This document shows positions 1 to 13,100 of a stretch of DNA of 64,000 nucleotides, piece after piece. The notes beneath the pieces were generated by a model, which worked only from the letters and a program-made list of their open reading frames with translations, was not told the DNA's origin and made no database searches. This stretch comes from Nematostella vectensis (taxonomy: Eukaryota; Cnidaria; Anthozoa; Actiniaria; Edwardsiidae), in contig NC_064035.1 of NCBI RefSeq assembly GCF_932526225.1, positions 4,091,501 to 4,155,500 of the forward strand, read 5' to 3'. The translations under genes and the position numbers were made by a program. Each line of letters opens with the position of its first letter. The stretch's first letter is position 1.

Positions 1-96
1 ATTTTAAACAATGAACAGTAAAACCCTTTTTAGATGTGACAAAATAGTCATTTAAAGTATTGTCAGTAATTATAATCCCTTTCCTTTATATGTTAG

Positions 97-3000
97 GGGT
101 CCCAGTCTCCTGCAAGCTGGAGGGACTTCCACACAGCAACTGCTATTGGCACAGACATGTATATATTTGGTGGAAGAGGTAAGACTGTGTGTAGCGGCTT
201 AGGGGTCCCGTAGGTCTATTGACCCCTTGTTAGTCCGCATTGCATAACAATATTGAGGACCGTTTTCCAACTAAAATCAACGAACGATCGATACTGCGGT
301 ATGCGAGGTGTCGATGACAATTATTCTTTATTCGCTGATTATGTAAAAACTGAAAGTAAGAATTAAAAGTACCAAATAACTACAATAAATTCGTAAATGC
401 TTAACTTGCGGATCGCTAAGATAAACACAAGACATGCTAACACTAAATCACAAATATATGTGCAAAATATGCTAAATTATGAGACGATTAAAGCGTGGGT
501 AAAGGGGTTAACTAAGGTAACCTATTATTGTTCGATTCAATAGCGCTGCTGTAATTGTAAGTGAAAATATACTACAAAATAGAGACGATCATACACATAC
601 CTCTGTCCTCAGTTGATTGACGATGCGATATAAGCACGAGGTTGTAATTAAAGACGATAGGTAAATAAAAATAAATCATTAACTAAGGGTAATTATTTAC
701 ACTTGGTTTATTTATGCCCACAATGGCTATAAGTTAATAATTACTTGCCTTGCTTGCTTTTGTAGGTGATATGTTAGGACCCTTTCACTCTGGCCAGGAG
801 GTTTATACAAACACAGTTTCCATTTTTAATACAGGTATGACTAACCATTTATTTTCTTTGTTATTCTTATATAGGTGCTATAGTCAAAAGTTTTTAAAGG
901 AATAAAATTTCTATATTCATCTATTTCAAATATGGTTGCATTCATGTATAGTATTAAAGAAGAGGGAGGTGATTGTCTGACCCGGTGGAAGCATGGGGGG
1001 CCTAGTGTTTTAGTGTTTACTGTGGTCCTGGTTTGAATCCTGTCTCCGACAGGTTATTTTTTTTACCAAGTTCCTGCCTTGATTTGAATTTGTGTCACAA
1101 GTGAGTTGAAGTTATTTCGCCTGTGTTTTCAGTCTTCACCAGTATAACTGGTGAAGGTTAGTACAAAAAAGGATTATTAGTTATTACAATATTAGATAAT
1201 TAGTCACTGATGATAAAGCCGACAATTGTTTAATACCTTTAATACTTATGTAAAAGTGCCCAGTTGACTTGTGGTTTAAAGTTAAAAAAGTTCTAGGCAT
1301 TTTTGGCCACCATCAGCACGAGACCCCATAAGGGATAAGAATGTACATATACCCTCAAGATGGGGCCACCATCAGCATGAGACCCCATAAGGGATAAGAA
1401 TGTACATATACCCTCAAGATGAGGGACACCACTATCTCCTTTCATGGAGAGTTACCCCAAGGATTGAAGGTTTCCCTTGAGAGAAAGCAATTCTGGGCTT
1501 TAATAGCAGGAAGTTCAATTTGAAATATTACTTATATTATTAATATATTACTATATTTTGTCGTCAACAGAAGAATGCTCATGGCATAATGCCAGTCCTT
1601 CTGGAGATGTTCCAATTGGACGACGTAGTCACTCAGCAAGTAAGTGAGGACTGATGTATTTGCAATATTTTTGCTTCAGCTGCTAACTTATACCATACAA
1701 TATAGTGCCTCCATCTAGTGCTTTTTAACTACTTACTAACCGAGAGTGAGGGAAAGGCAGGGAAATATCAAACTGAGGCTTTGGCGTATCGAACGGTCGA
1801 TGCACCAAAGCCTCAGTTTGATATTTTCCGGTATGACAGAACGGTCAAGGTTAGTAAGTTGTTTATTATATGGCTTTTTAAAATAAAAATGACAAGAAAA
1901 CAAATCAACTTTCGCTTTCGCGCGAATATCGATTAGTTTATCGATCGATTTCAAAAAGGCGTGAAAACAAGAAACACTTGCGCGCTGCCAAATCAAAAAT
2001 GTAAATGAGTGAAAAGATTCCACAATAAGTAATTGGTAGTAATTGGACGACTCTTGGAAGCTACAGGTTTTATCATAGGTGAAGTTGATCCAAACAATAA
2101 CAAAGAAAGCTGAGTTGTAAGTCTTCACGGTATGAATGGACTGTTTAGTTCGAAAAATCCACGGTATTTAGAGAACAAACTTCTGAAGTAAGTTAAAATG
2201 GAAAGGGCAATCGCTTTGTGCAGCGTTTTGATTTGATGGAAATATTGCATTCACAAATAACAGGTAGTACTTATCTTAAAGAGACTTTTCTGGGTCTTTA
2301 CACCCCTTGTTATTTACCCATTTGTTTGTTTATCCGATATAAATAACTTAAGCTTTGTATTTCTTGGCTATCGATGGCAGCTTGTGATCTTATTGTTTTT
2401 CTTTGTGTCAATAATTTCCTCTTCAATCTCTTCAGGATAAGTGCTTGTCCTCTCACATTATCAACTTTAAGACCTGATTTTGTTTTAGCGAAATTCGTGC
2501 AACCAAACAAAGCAACACGAAAAAAACACAAAATGTCCCACTCCGAATACGGGAAAAAACGGCCCGCTGATTAAACATTACTGTTTCTTCTGGGTGTTAG
2601 AATTCGCTACTCGAATGTTCGCTGTCGCTCGTTTTGCAGTTTGAAGGTGGAAGAAATATCAAAAACCAAAAGATGGTGAAAAATTTTTCGTAGGGCAATA
2701 CGGAATTCCGTAATGCCCTCAGAGACGGGCAATACGGGAATTTCACGACTACAAATTAGCCAAATTTGCACAGCGCGCGTACTATCGTAGCCGTATAATA
2801 ATATAAATTATTGTACCAGGCATTATATGACCAGCATTAAGTGACTGAGTGATAATGTCAGATTTACCATAGACATTCCAGCAAATCTTACTGTCTATGA
2901 ATTTCCATGAAGCCCCATACAAACAACAGCAATATTGCTGGTTAAACAGACAGTATTTGGGTACTAGGAAGCTGGTGCTTTTTGTATACCATGTTAGGTT

Positions 3001-4452
3001 CTGTCTGGTATTGGCAGATGTTGTGAAACACCTTTAGTGTCATGATGATGCTTGGCGATGTTTTACTGGATTTTGGCCCATCATATTTATCTCCAGTCTT
3101 GTGATTCTAGCCAGAGTGGTGATACCTGTTGCAGGTTTTTCTTGGGGGGAGGGGGGTGCGAAATCTGTGGGGGGGAGGGAGGGATGGAATGGAATGGGCT
3201 CTCTGATAAAAATCTGACCATCCCCGAAGAAAAACAAGAAGGGTTTTTTTATTCCTTGCAGTATCTCCATGGGACATTTATTGTCGGATTTGGCTATATA
3301 CATAAGTAATCTAGCTTATGCTTTATAGTTTTGTGTACAAATAGCACGTCCATTGGGAACCAAAAGTGGATGTTCAGCCATTGTGGGGTGTGTGTTTTTC
3401 CCCCCTTGGTACTTGCCTTTGTTGCCTCTCCTTTGTCTTCATGTGTGTGATAGTGTGAGCAGGGGTACTCACATATACTTGACAATTTTGTATTTGTATT
3501 TTCAGTATGCTATGATAACTGCCTCTATGTGTTTGGGGGCTACAATGGTCGTCAGCGTGAACACTATAATGACATATATCGCCTGGACACCAAGTCTCTA
3601 GTGTGGGGTAAGGTGGATGTCCCAGGCGTTCCTCCGTGTCCGCGGCGACGCCACTGCTGGTGTCTACTGGGTTCCACTAGTGTCATTTTTGGAGGAACAA
3701 GGTGAGCATTATGTGAATACTTTTTATGTTTGTTGATTTGTCAGATGATAATGCCAGTGTTAGATAGAAAGTGTGAGTAAATAAGACACTTTATGGCTAG
3801 AATTTTTCTAATAAAATGTTTACAAATTTAGTAGTTTGGACAGTTTAAGGTGGGTATTTTACACTAGCTCTCCCTTAACAAATAAATAGCATTTATTTTT
3901 GTATTCACCTTTTTTTTAAAAAAGAGGGTTTTTTTGCACTTTGCATCTCAGTCATCTGATTAACAGCATCTTTTTTCTTTCAGTCCAATTGCTGGGTCCA
4001 CCACAGATGACGAATTTAGTTTACAGGATCACTCTGATCTCTATGTTCTTGATTTTGGTAAGAAATTTAACCACCTTATTTATTGATTACACATGTTTCA
4101 GATAAGCACAGTTAATCCTTTCTTTTTCTAATTAGACCCAACCTTGAGAACTTTGTGTAAGATTGCTGTCCTTCAACACAAACTAGATATTGGCGTGTTG
4201 CCAAAAGTATTAAGGTATGTGACTGTCACAATTTAAGTTTTTTTATAGCATCCTCAGGAGTTTCTTATTATTATTAATAGGAAAGTAACACTAATAAAAG
4301 CATAGTTGAATATTTTATTGGGCTAGTCAAAGACTTTATGCATTTCCCCCCCAAAAAGTTTGATTTTTTAAACTGTTTGTGCTCTTGTCCTCAGAATGGA
4401 ATTGAAGACAATGGAATCTGTACTTGGCACAGAGCGATCCTCTCATGGATAG
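97..4452 (+). CDS. KLHDC3: KLHDC3-like kelch-repeat protein, 3' part (5' end outside window)
   Basis: Seven in-phase exons are visible: 97-178, 766-834, 1571-1639, 3506-3701, 3984-4057, 4136-4214 and 4395-4452 (TAG). They total 627 nt, or 208 codons plus stop. All have AG acceptors and GT donors. The translation shows kelch blades with the GG doublets typical of the fold (MYIFGGRG, LYVFGGYNGR, VIFGGT). It follows human KLHDC3 to the end, including WRDFH, GRRSHSA, PRRRHC, HSDLYVLDF and the C-terminal SSHG. Family knowledge: KLHDC3 is a substrate receptor of Cullin-2 ubiquitin ligases that reads C-terminal glycine-type degrons. The N-terminal blades lie off the left edge. The start of the first visible exon is inferred from phase; CAG at about 106-108 is an alternative acceptor. 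Confidence 0.9.
985..1060 (+). repeat. tRNA-like (SINE-type) sequence in KLHDC3 intron
   Basis: A stretch with an A-box-like GGCCTAGTG and, about 40 nt on, a B-box-like GGTTTGAATCC looks like the RNA polymerase III promoter of a tRNA-derived SINE. No intact cloverleaf can be drawn and no poly(A) or 3' repeat was identified. The call is weak. Confidence 0.25.
1305..1422. repeat. 59-bp tandem duplication
   Basis: Two head-to-tail copies (1305-1363 and 1364-1422) begin GGCCACCATCAGCA and are almost identical. They lie in the KLHDC3 intron before the exon at 1571. No coding or splice function is seen. Confidence 0.85.
1732..1858. mobile_element. Foldback/MITE-like hairpin
   Basis: A perfect 22-nt inverted repeat (1763-1784 and 1805-1826) flanks a 20-nt loop. 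The outer ends are also inverted (CTTACTAACC at 1732 and GGTTAGTAAG ending at 1858). The sequence can fold into one long hairpin, as in a miniature inverted-repeat element. It lies in a KLHDC3 intron. No clear target-site duplication was found. Confidence 0.55.
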
Positions 4453-5680
4453 CTAAATTTTATTAGTTCTATTTTTAGACATAATTTTAATGCCGCCCAC
4501 ATCCTTATGCTGGCGACATGGGTTATATGGAAAGGGGCTATATTTGGGCAAGCAGCATGCAATTGGTTGATAACAGGTTGTTATGACATCACACATTTGT
4601 GTGCGAGTGCTGGACAATTCAGAGTAGTACTTGGCTGCCTAAATTATCAACACCAAAGATTACTAGGCTCAGTTATAAGTAGGAGATCTTGGTTTAAACT
4701 TTATTGCCCAGATCGCACTTGATACTATCTGACCAAAGTATGAACTAATTAATTTTTAAATATACATTCAGACTAGCCACATAATCCAGTGCTTGCCCAA
4801 AACAATCTTACATCAATCAACTGTGTACACATTGGGGGGGGGGGGGGGGGGGGGGATGGGGGGCTAATGCTTTTTATTTCTGAGCTTAATATTGCAATGA
4901 ATTTTTAACTCAATTTTTCATTGGGTGCTTATTTGAAGCTATTGCTTTTATTATGGTGTTGATATGCTGTGCAAGGCACCTCTTATAGGGGTGAAAAATA
5001 CAATACTCTGTTGGTAATTGAGCAATATCAGGACATTTTAAGCCCTTTTTTCCTCATTGAGGCAATTTATTGATTTTATTATTTCAGCATTTTTTTATGT
5101 TAGCTTATTGATATTATGTAAATATTGTAAAATAGGACATGCAGGCATTTTCCTATGTAGTGTCATGAAAAATAACATTTTTTATTATTTTAGATTGTGA
5201 ATAGCTTATTTGATATATAAAACGATGGCAAAGCCAGCAGTTGTGTCAATGGAATATTTTGTAGTTTCCCTGTCATTGGGGTGTTGAAAGCAAGGCAACG
5301 GCAACTTACCGTTGCAAGTCAACACTTCGTTTTGCTATGCTTTTTTGGGACGGAGTTTGTCCTAGACTCGAGTTTGAGGCACACACAAAACATACAATTT
5401 TCCAGCCTCATTGCACGCAAGGTACACATTTTATGCAAAATAAACATAGCACACAAAAGCACAATACCCAAGGGAGCTCGATTGATATTATTGCGAAAAT
5501 AAACGCGTGACGTGTGTGTGTTTAGGAAGGGGAGTTATCATCAGTTGCGCTGTGCTCCCTTGCACAACCCCTTGTGCAAAATGTGCCTTGTTCGCAAAAT
5601 AGAAATTGCGTACAAACTACACACTAATAACACCATGCACGCCAGCAAAATTGCGTGCAAAGTCACGTGGGCAAAATACA

Positions 5681-6160
5681 TTTGCGCACAAAACGTTTCA
5701 CGCGAAAAAAAAAAATTCAGGGAAACGGTTTTTTTTGTCAGTTACTTCTCTGCCTGCTTTTAGGGTCTTACATTTGCGCACAAAAAAACGTTTCACGCGA
5801 AAAAAAAAATTCGGGGAAACAGGGTTTTTTTGTCAGTTACTTCTCTGCCTGCTTTTAGGGTCTTACATTTGCGCACAAAAAAACGTTTCACGCGAAAAAA
5901 AAAAATTCGGGGAAACAGGGTTTTTTTGTCAGTTACTTCTCTGCCTGCTTTTAGGGTCTTACATTTGCGCACAAAAAAACGTTTCACGCGAAAAAAAAAA
6001 ATTCGGGGAAACAGGGTTTTTTTTGTCAGTTACTTCTCTGCCTGCTTTTAGGGTCTTACATTTGCGCACAAAAAAACGTTTCACGCGAAAAAAAAAAAAA
6101 ATTCGGGGAAACAGGGTTTTTTTGTCAGTTACTTCTCTGCCTGCTTTTAGGGTCTTACTT
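5681..6160. repeat. Five-copy tandem repeat, period 92-98 bp
   Basis: Copies start with TTTGCGCACAAAA at 5681, 5773, 5868, 5963 and 6061. Each holds an A-run, a T-run and the segment CTGCCTGCTTTTAGGGTC. Length differences come mainly from the A and T homopolymers, which suggests slippage on top of unequal exchange. It lies in the 3' flank of both neighbouring genes. Confidence 0.9.
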
Positions 6161-6258
6161 TTCCAAACTTTCTGATATTTGTGCTTACAGCTATGACTTT
6201 ATTTTGGCGCACCCACCCACCGTCAGAACAAGACCCAACTAACAAAACCAAAAACCTC

Positions 6259-6264
6259 TTTATT
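6259..6264 (-). other. Candidate ATG9 poly(A) signal
   Basis: AATAAA on the minus strand, about 880 nt beyond the ATG9 stop. A second one lies at 6198-6203. The choice between them is unproven. Confidence 0.35.
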
Positions 6265-7142
6265 CATAACACGCACTTACAATTTCTCGATATAGTATAT
6301 CTTACAATCGCCCCAATTCGTTATAAACTTAAAAGAAACTCGAACTAGTTTAAGATAAAACACGCTAGCCTGCTAGCTGGCCCAGTATCCCCTATATATA
6401 ACCTAGAAACTTGAGCCTAAATTGCGTTGCGTTATTCAAGTTTGATGTAATAACGGCAAGCCTACCTGTTCAACCTCCACTAAAATGCAGGACATCCCAC
6501 CGAACCTGGGTACTGTACGAACGCGCTCTGTGCACCGTCAAACAACAATATCCGGTACTTAATAACCAGCAAAGCAAGCACACAGCGATGGGAGAAGGAA
6601 GTCTTCGTACATCGTCTCCCTCTAACCAACCTCCTGCGCTTGCTACGTATAGGCTCTAGTACACGAATATTTTGTTTGCAACGGTGTTTCATTTTTACGC
6701 CGTGCAAATTCAGCGCAAAAAACAGCGATATAATAATACCGCGACACTTTTCATGTTTATAGTAGAAAAATAAGGTTGCATTCATAACAAAAAAAAATGA
6801 TTGGTTTGTTAACGATCAGCTAGGCAATATACGAGCACCCAAGGCACATAGGATGTCTCCGAGTGCATATCGTTTTACTAAGGCCAAATAAAAAATAGTA
6901 AGAAACGTTGAAATTCCGTTTTAATCGGTGTCTTAAAGGCGAACTGAAATTTGCGGTCTTGGATTTAAGCACAATACACTCCTTTAATAAAATTCGCCGA
7001 AACTCGGGTAACTACTTTAACTCTGCCCAAGGCCTAGAAGTTAACCCTGCAAATCGAAAAAGAAGCATGTTAACATATTGTTGACACAGGGCACGCAACT
7101 GGTAGCTGTTTCTGCGAAAGTCGGTAAGTCCTCATGCTTATC

Positions 7143-10100
7143 TCACATTGTTACTTGATCTCGGTCCCTCTGCTCATCAGTCTGACTGCTGCTGCTACCG
7201 GCTGTTGGACTAGTCGAATGCAATGCCTGACTTCCTTCCTCCACTCTGCCTAATTGGCCACTGAGTCCGGGGTGGAACGCGACTTCCGGTCCGTGCGACC
7301 TGGCCATGTATGTCATTTCCTGTTCAAATGTTTGTTCACGTGCTTGATACGTCAAACCCGTTTCCTGAAAGAGACCACTTGTCTCTGGTCTGCGCGGTGA
7401 TTGGGTGCTCGGCCCAGACGGGTAGGACACCTCGTGCATAGAGTGGTCAGCCTGGCGGCTATGTAGCTGGAATTAACCAGAGAAGATGCATTGAGCATAG
7501 GTTCAATACAAAAACAGGGCGAGGCCTTAGTTGGCGCTTTTTTCATAGTAATCCAAGCTGTACCCATGCTCGAGGACCCAGTGTACTTCCGCGGTAGTGA
7601 CCTTTGGGGACGCCCGCAAAGAACGCTGGATCCTCGAGCATGAGATATACCAGCATTTGGCCTAGTTCAGACGCCGTTTTTTTTTCATGTGCCGCGTTCC
7701 AATGCCTGCAAATGAAGATGAAACAGTCGACTTCGTACATGAAAGGAACGGTGTCGAAACTATGTAGCCATCTGTTGTTATGATACCTCGTGCATGTACA
7801 GCATACTAGTGTTCATCAGCGCTTCCGTGTGCTGCTCTCGGCTCCGTCTCGTGTCGGCAGCCTTTACTCCCCCTTGAAGACCCGCTGTCGGGTCGCTAGT
7901 AGCCATTGCTGGCTCATATGGCAGACCAGGCAACTATGGTTAAGGAAAATGTGAATAGATATGTCAGCCATTGGGATCAACCATAATCCCGCGAGTAATT
8001 GCACTTTTATAGTCCAGTCAGACATTATGCACGTTTTTTTAAACCAAGGTATTGCTGGAAACACTAACATTTTTGCTTTGTTTATGGGTTAGTTGGCTTC
8101 TTTGTTTATCTGGTGTTTGCTTTTTTGCTGCTGATTAATTTGTTTGTTGGCTTATTTATCTTTTTGTTTGTTAATGATTACGTCTTCTTGTGTTTATTTT
8201 TTCATTGTTCGTTGGCTCACCGTCCGTTGTTCGTTTGTTCTATTTTTGCTTGCGCGTGTTTTTGTTCAGTCTGATTGCTATGTTAAATGTGGGACGCCTT
8301 GAGAGGACTCAATACATACACTGTTGAATGATCGAAAATCTTGTAGAGAGCATGGCTCGGACAGTGTCACACTGCCTGCGATATTCAGTCCTTCGTGGAT
8401 AGCTGGAGAACATACGAACGGAAGACGGAAATTAGGTTCGGTATAAGACAAACTGTAACAAACAACACAACAAGCGAATAAAAAGTCGAGTTATTACAGC
8501 TCACCCATATCTATAATGCCGTAAAAACGACGGAGAGCAAGATGGATAGCGAGGATGGATAGCGGAGATAGATGGCAGGGGTGGATGGCGGAGATGAATA
8601 GCGAGGATGGATGGCAAAGGATGGATAGCGGGGGTGAAAGGCAACATAGATTATGAGGAGACTTTGAATTACCATTTTCTTTGATGGTGCTGATGAAATG
8701 TGCTCCGCGATCACTTGGCTTCCAGGCAGGGTTGCGAATCTATACATATAGCAAACCAATTATTTAACATTGTCCTACAAGATTGGCAAGCTACAACTAA
8801 TAACTTAAACACCATTACAACTACTTACTTAAACACCCTTACAACTATAAACTTCACCCTATCAAATGGCCAAGTATGAGAAAGCATCAATGTCCAGAGG
8901 CTGATTTGAGCAAGATATTGTTATAATTCGATTGAGTCGACTGTTGTGGCCACGTGTGTTTTTGACGACACCAATAAAGGCGGTTCTCAGTTGCATAGCG
9001 TACCGAGAAATGGAGCAAGGAGAGCTCCGTCTTGCCATTCTCTGCCTGTTCGTATTGAGTCGCTTCCGAGAGTCCTTCTGACAACCACTGCGAAAACAAC
9101 ACATTTAACAATACATACAAGGGCCATTAGTTAGAAAACTACACAGGTTATAATGTGGCCCGCTATATCATATTAACAGCCGCCTTCGAGCGTGAGTGCC
9201 GGGCTAGCTGCTGGCCTAATCATGTTATTGTTTTCATTTTAATTCAATCTACACACACGGCAAAGTTCCTAAAATATATGGGCGGGAGTCGTAACTAGGG
9301 CTTACTTTTAGGGGCTAGAGTTTGTTAATTTTCTGCCTATTCTCCCGTTAATTAAAATGTTTCTGTTTCTTTATGTCGTATAAATAAGAATATAACGGTA
9401 TGTAACGGTAAGGAGATAATTCGTATAAATAAGAATACAACGGTATGTAACGGCAAGGAGATAATTCTTCTATTGGCGTTATCACCTCAGGGTTTCCGTG
9501 TTTCTTCACGTCGAGTTGCGCGAAGGAGCACACATCACCGACACCCACGACATCGACTGTGAAATTCCGGTAAAAGTCCACAATATCTAGCGCTTTGTAG
9601 CGAAGACTGAAGCAGAGTAGGAAAGGCGTGACCACAGGACTCACAAGCTCCTCCAGAACATTAACCTGTTAACACAAGGGGGGTACTCTGAAAAAGCCGA
9701 CTTACCCCAGGCCCTAGGGGAGAACTGTTGACATACGGAGGGAGGGATATCTGAAAAAAAGCAGACTTGCCCGGGCCCCAGGGGCGAACTTTTAACATAA
9801 GGGGGGTAGAAAGGATTATCTGGGAAAAGCCGACTTGACCAAGGAAAAAGGGACAACTGTTGGCATAAGGGGGGGGGGGGGGGTAGGGAAGATTATCTAA
9901 AGAAGTAAACTTGGCCCAGGGCCAGGGGAGAACTGTTGTCATAAGGGGGGGAGGGAAGATTATCTAAAAAAGTAAACATGGCCCAGTGCCAGGGGAGAAC
10001 TGTTGTCATAAGTGGGGGGGGGGGGGGATCTGAAGAAAAGTCCAATTGACCCAGGCCGAGGGGAGAACTGTTGACGTAAGGGGGGGGGGAGGGTTTATTT

Positions 10101-13100
10101 GAAAAAGCCGACTTGACCCAGGACCGGGGGAATACTGTAGAGGGAGGAGAATTTAAAAACCATTAAATTAATCTAAAGCACACCTGATCGGCCTTAGGAA
10201 AGGGCGGATAAGATAGTGGGATAAGTCGAATACTTACTAGTTTGTACTGAAAAATCTGCGCAAACTGATCTCGGACCTACGATACAAAATAATTATTAAT
10301 AGATACGTTGGAATACACAAGAATGTTGGGAAGACTTGGCGCGTTTATCGCTCACCTCAGTGGTGTGGGCCTTGCCTTTCCAGGTTTCGGGGATGTAGTG
10401 TGTATACGACAGAATTTGCCTCATAAGTTGCTCCGGGTTCCACACCAAGTTCTACAAACGATTAAAGAAAGAGCAATTTGTAAAGGGGGGGGGGGGGGTA
10501 CCGCAGTGTAGCGTGATGCGCATACAATTACCTCGTTAGGAATAAACACGTAGCATCCTCTGATGAGTATACCTGAAATTCACACAGTTTCGTTAGCAAA
10601 ACCTCAGGCTACTTTTAGTTTCCGTGACCTTTCGAGCTAAGGTTCGGAAAGTCAGCGCAAGTACTCTGTTTCACAGAGGCGTACAACATGCTTTTTCAAC
10701 CTTGTGTTGGTGTCTCTCACTGTCTGAGATCTGTCAACAGACCTAGACCCGCAATGTGCTCCGCCATGACTCACCTAGACCCGCAATCACGGCCAACATG
10801 TGCTCCGCCATGACTCACCTAGACCCGCGATCACAGCCAACATGTGCTCCGCCATGACTCACCAAAACCCGCAATCACGGCCAACATGTGCTTCGCCATG
10901 ACTCACCTAGACCCGCGATCACAGCCAACATGTGCTCCGCCATGACTCACCTAGAACCGCAATCACGGCCAACATGTGCTCCGCCATGACTCACCTAGAC
11001 CCGCAATCACGGCCAACATGTGCTCCGCCATGACTCACCTAGACCCGCGATCACGGCCAACATGTGCTCCGCCATGACTCACCTAGACCCGCAATCACGG
11101 CCAACATGTGCTCCGCCATGACTCACCTAGACCCGCAATCACGGCCAACATGTGCTCCGCCATGACTCACCTAGACCCGCGATCACGGCCAACATGTGCT
11201 CCGCCATGACTCACCTAGACCCGCAATCACAGCCAACATGTGCTCCGCCATGACTCACCTAGACCCGCAATCACGGCCAACATGTGCTCCGCCATGACTC
11301 ACCTAGACCCGCAATCACAGCCAACATGTGCTCCGCCATGACTCACCTAGACCCGCAATCACGGCCAACATGTGCTCCGCCATGACTCAACTAGACCCGC
11401 AATCACATGCAACATGTGCTCCGCCATGACTCACCTAGACCCGCAATCACGGCCAACATGTGCTCCACCATGACTCACCTAGACCCGCAATCACATACAA
11501 CATGTGCTCCGCCATGACTCAACTAGACCCGCAATCACATGCAACATGTGCTCCGCCATGACTCACCTAGACCCGCAATCACGGCCAACATGTGCTCCGC
11601 CATGACTCACCTAGACCCGCAATCACGGCCAACATGTGCTCCGCCATGACTCACCTAGACCCGCAATCACATACAACATGTGCTCCGCCATGACTCACCT
11701 AGAACCGCAATCACGTCCAACATGTGCTCCGCCATGACTCACCTAGACCCGCAATCACGGCCAACATGTGCTCCGCCATGACTCAACTAGACCCGCAATC
11801 ACATGCAACATGTGCTCCGCCATGACTCACCTAGACCCGCAATCACGGCCAACATGTGCTCCGCCATGACTCACCTAGACCCGCAATCACGGCCAACATG
11901 TGCTCCACCATGACTTACCAAAACCCGCAATCACGGCCAACATGTGCTCCGCCATGACTCACCTAGACCCGCGATCACGGCCAACATGTGCTCCGCCATG
12001 ACTCACCTAGACCCGCGATCACAGCCAACATGTGCTCCGCCATGACTCACCTAGACCCGCAATCACGGCCAACATGTGCTCCGCCATGACTCACCTAGAC
12101 GCGCAATCACAGCCAACATGTGCTCCGCCATGACTCACCTAGACCCGCGATCACAGCCAACATGTGCTCCGCCATGACTCACCTAGACCCGCAATCACGG
12201 CCAACATGTGCTCCGCCATGACTCACCTAGACCCGCAATCACATACAACATGTGCTCCGCCATGACTCACCTAGACCCGCAATCACGGCCAACATGTGCT
12301 CCGCCATGACTCACCAAAACCCGCAATCACGGCCAACATGTGCTCCACCATGACTCACCAAAACCCGCAATCACGGCCAACATCTGCTCCACCATGACTC
12401 ACCTAAACCCGCAATCACGGCCAACATGTGCTCCACCATGACTCACCAAAACCCGCAATCACGGCCAACATGTGCTCCGCCATGACTCACCTAGACCCGC
12501 AATCACGGCCAACATCTGCTCCACCATGACTCACCTAAACCCGCAATCACGGCCAACATGTGCTCCGCCATGACTCACCTAGACCCGCGATCACGGCCAA
12601 CATGTGCTCCGCCATGACTTACCAAAACCCGCAATCACGGCCAACATGTGCTCCGCCATGACTCACCTAGACCCGCAATCACGGCCAACATGTGCTCCGC
12701 CATGACTCACCTAGACCGGCAATCACGGCCAACATGTGCTCCGCCATGACTCACCTAGACCCGCAATCACGGCCAACATGTGCTCCGCCATGACTCACCT
12801 AGACCCGCAATGACGGCCAACATGTGCTCCACCATGACTCACCTAAACCCGCAATCACGGCCAACATGTGCTTCGCCATGACTCACCTAGACCCGCAATC
12901 ACGGCCAACATGTGCTCCGCCATGACTCACCCCTAGACCCGCAATCACATACAACATGTGCTCCGCCATGACTCACCTAGACCCGCAATCACATACAACA
13001 TGTGCTCCACCATGACTCACCTAGACCCGCAATCACATACAACATGTGCTCCGCCATGACTCACCTAGACCCGCAATCACGGCCAACATGTGCTCCGCCA

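Larger units (their letters stand above)
4453..7142. other. Intergenic region between tail-to-tail KLHDC3 and ATG9
   Basis: This is non-coding space between the KLHDC3 stop and the ATG9 stop. It contains a G homopolymer near 4833-4855, the 95-bp tandem array at 5681-6160 and a likely ATG9 poly(A) signal near 6259. Apparent ORFs at 5606-6175 are repeat read-through. Confidence 0.7.

Noticed and set aside
5606-6175. 189-aa ORF
   Set aside because: Read-through of a tandem repeat with homopolymers; the same segment repeats in shifted frames.
7610-7716. Possible extra ATG9 exon with good splice signals
   Set aside because: Entering it in the required phase meets TGA after six codons; direct joining of 7787-7884 to 7143-7466 restores the family sequence LYMHELH.
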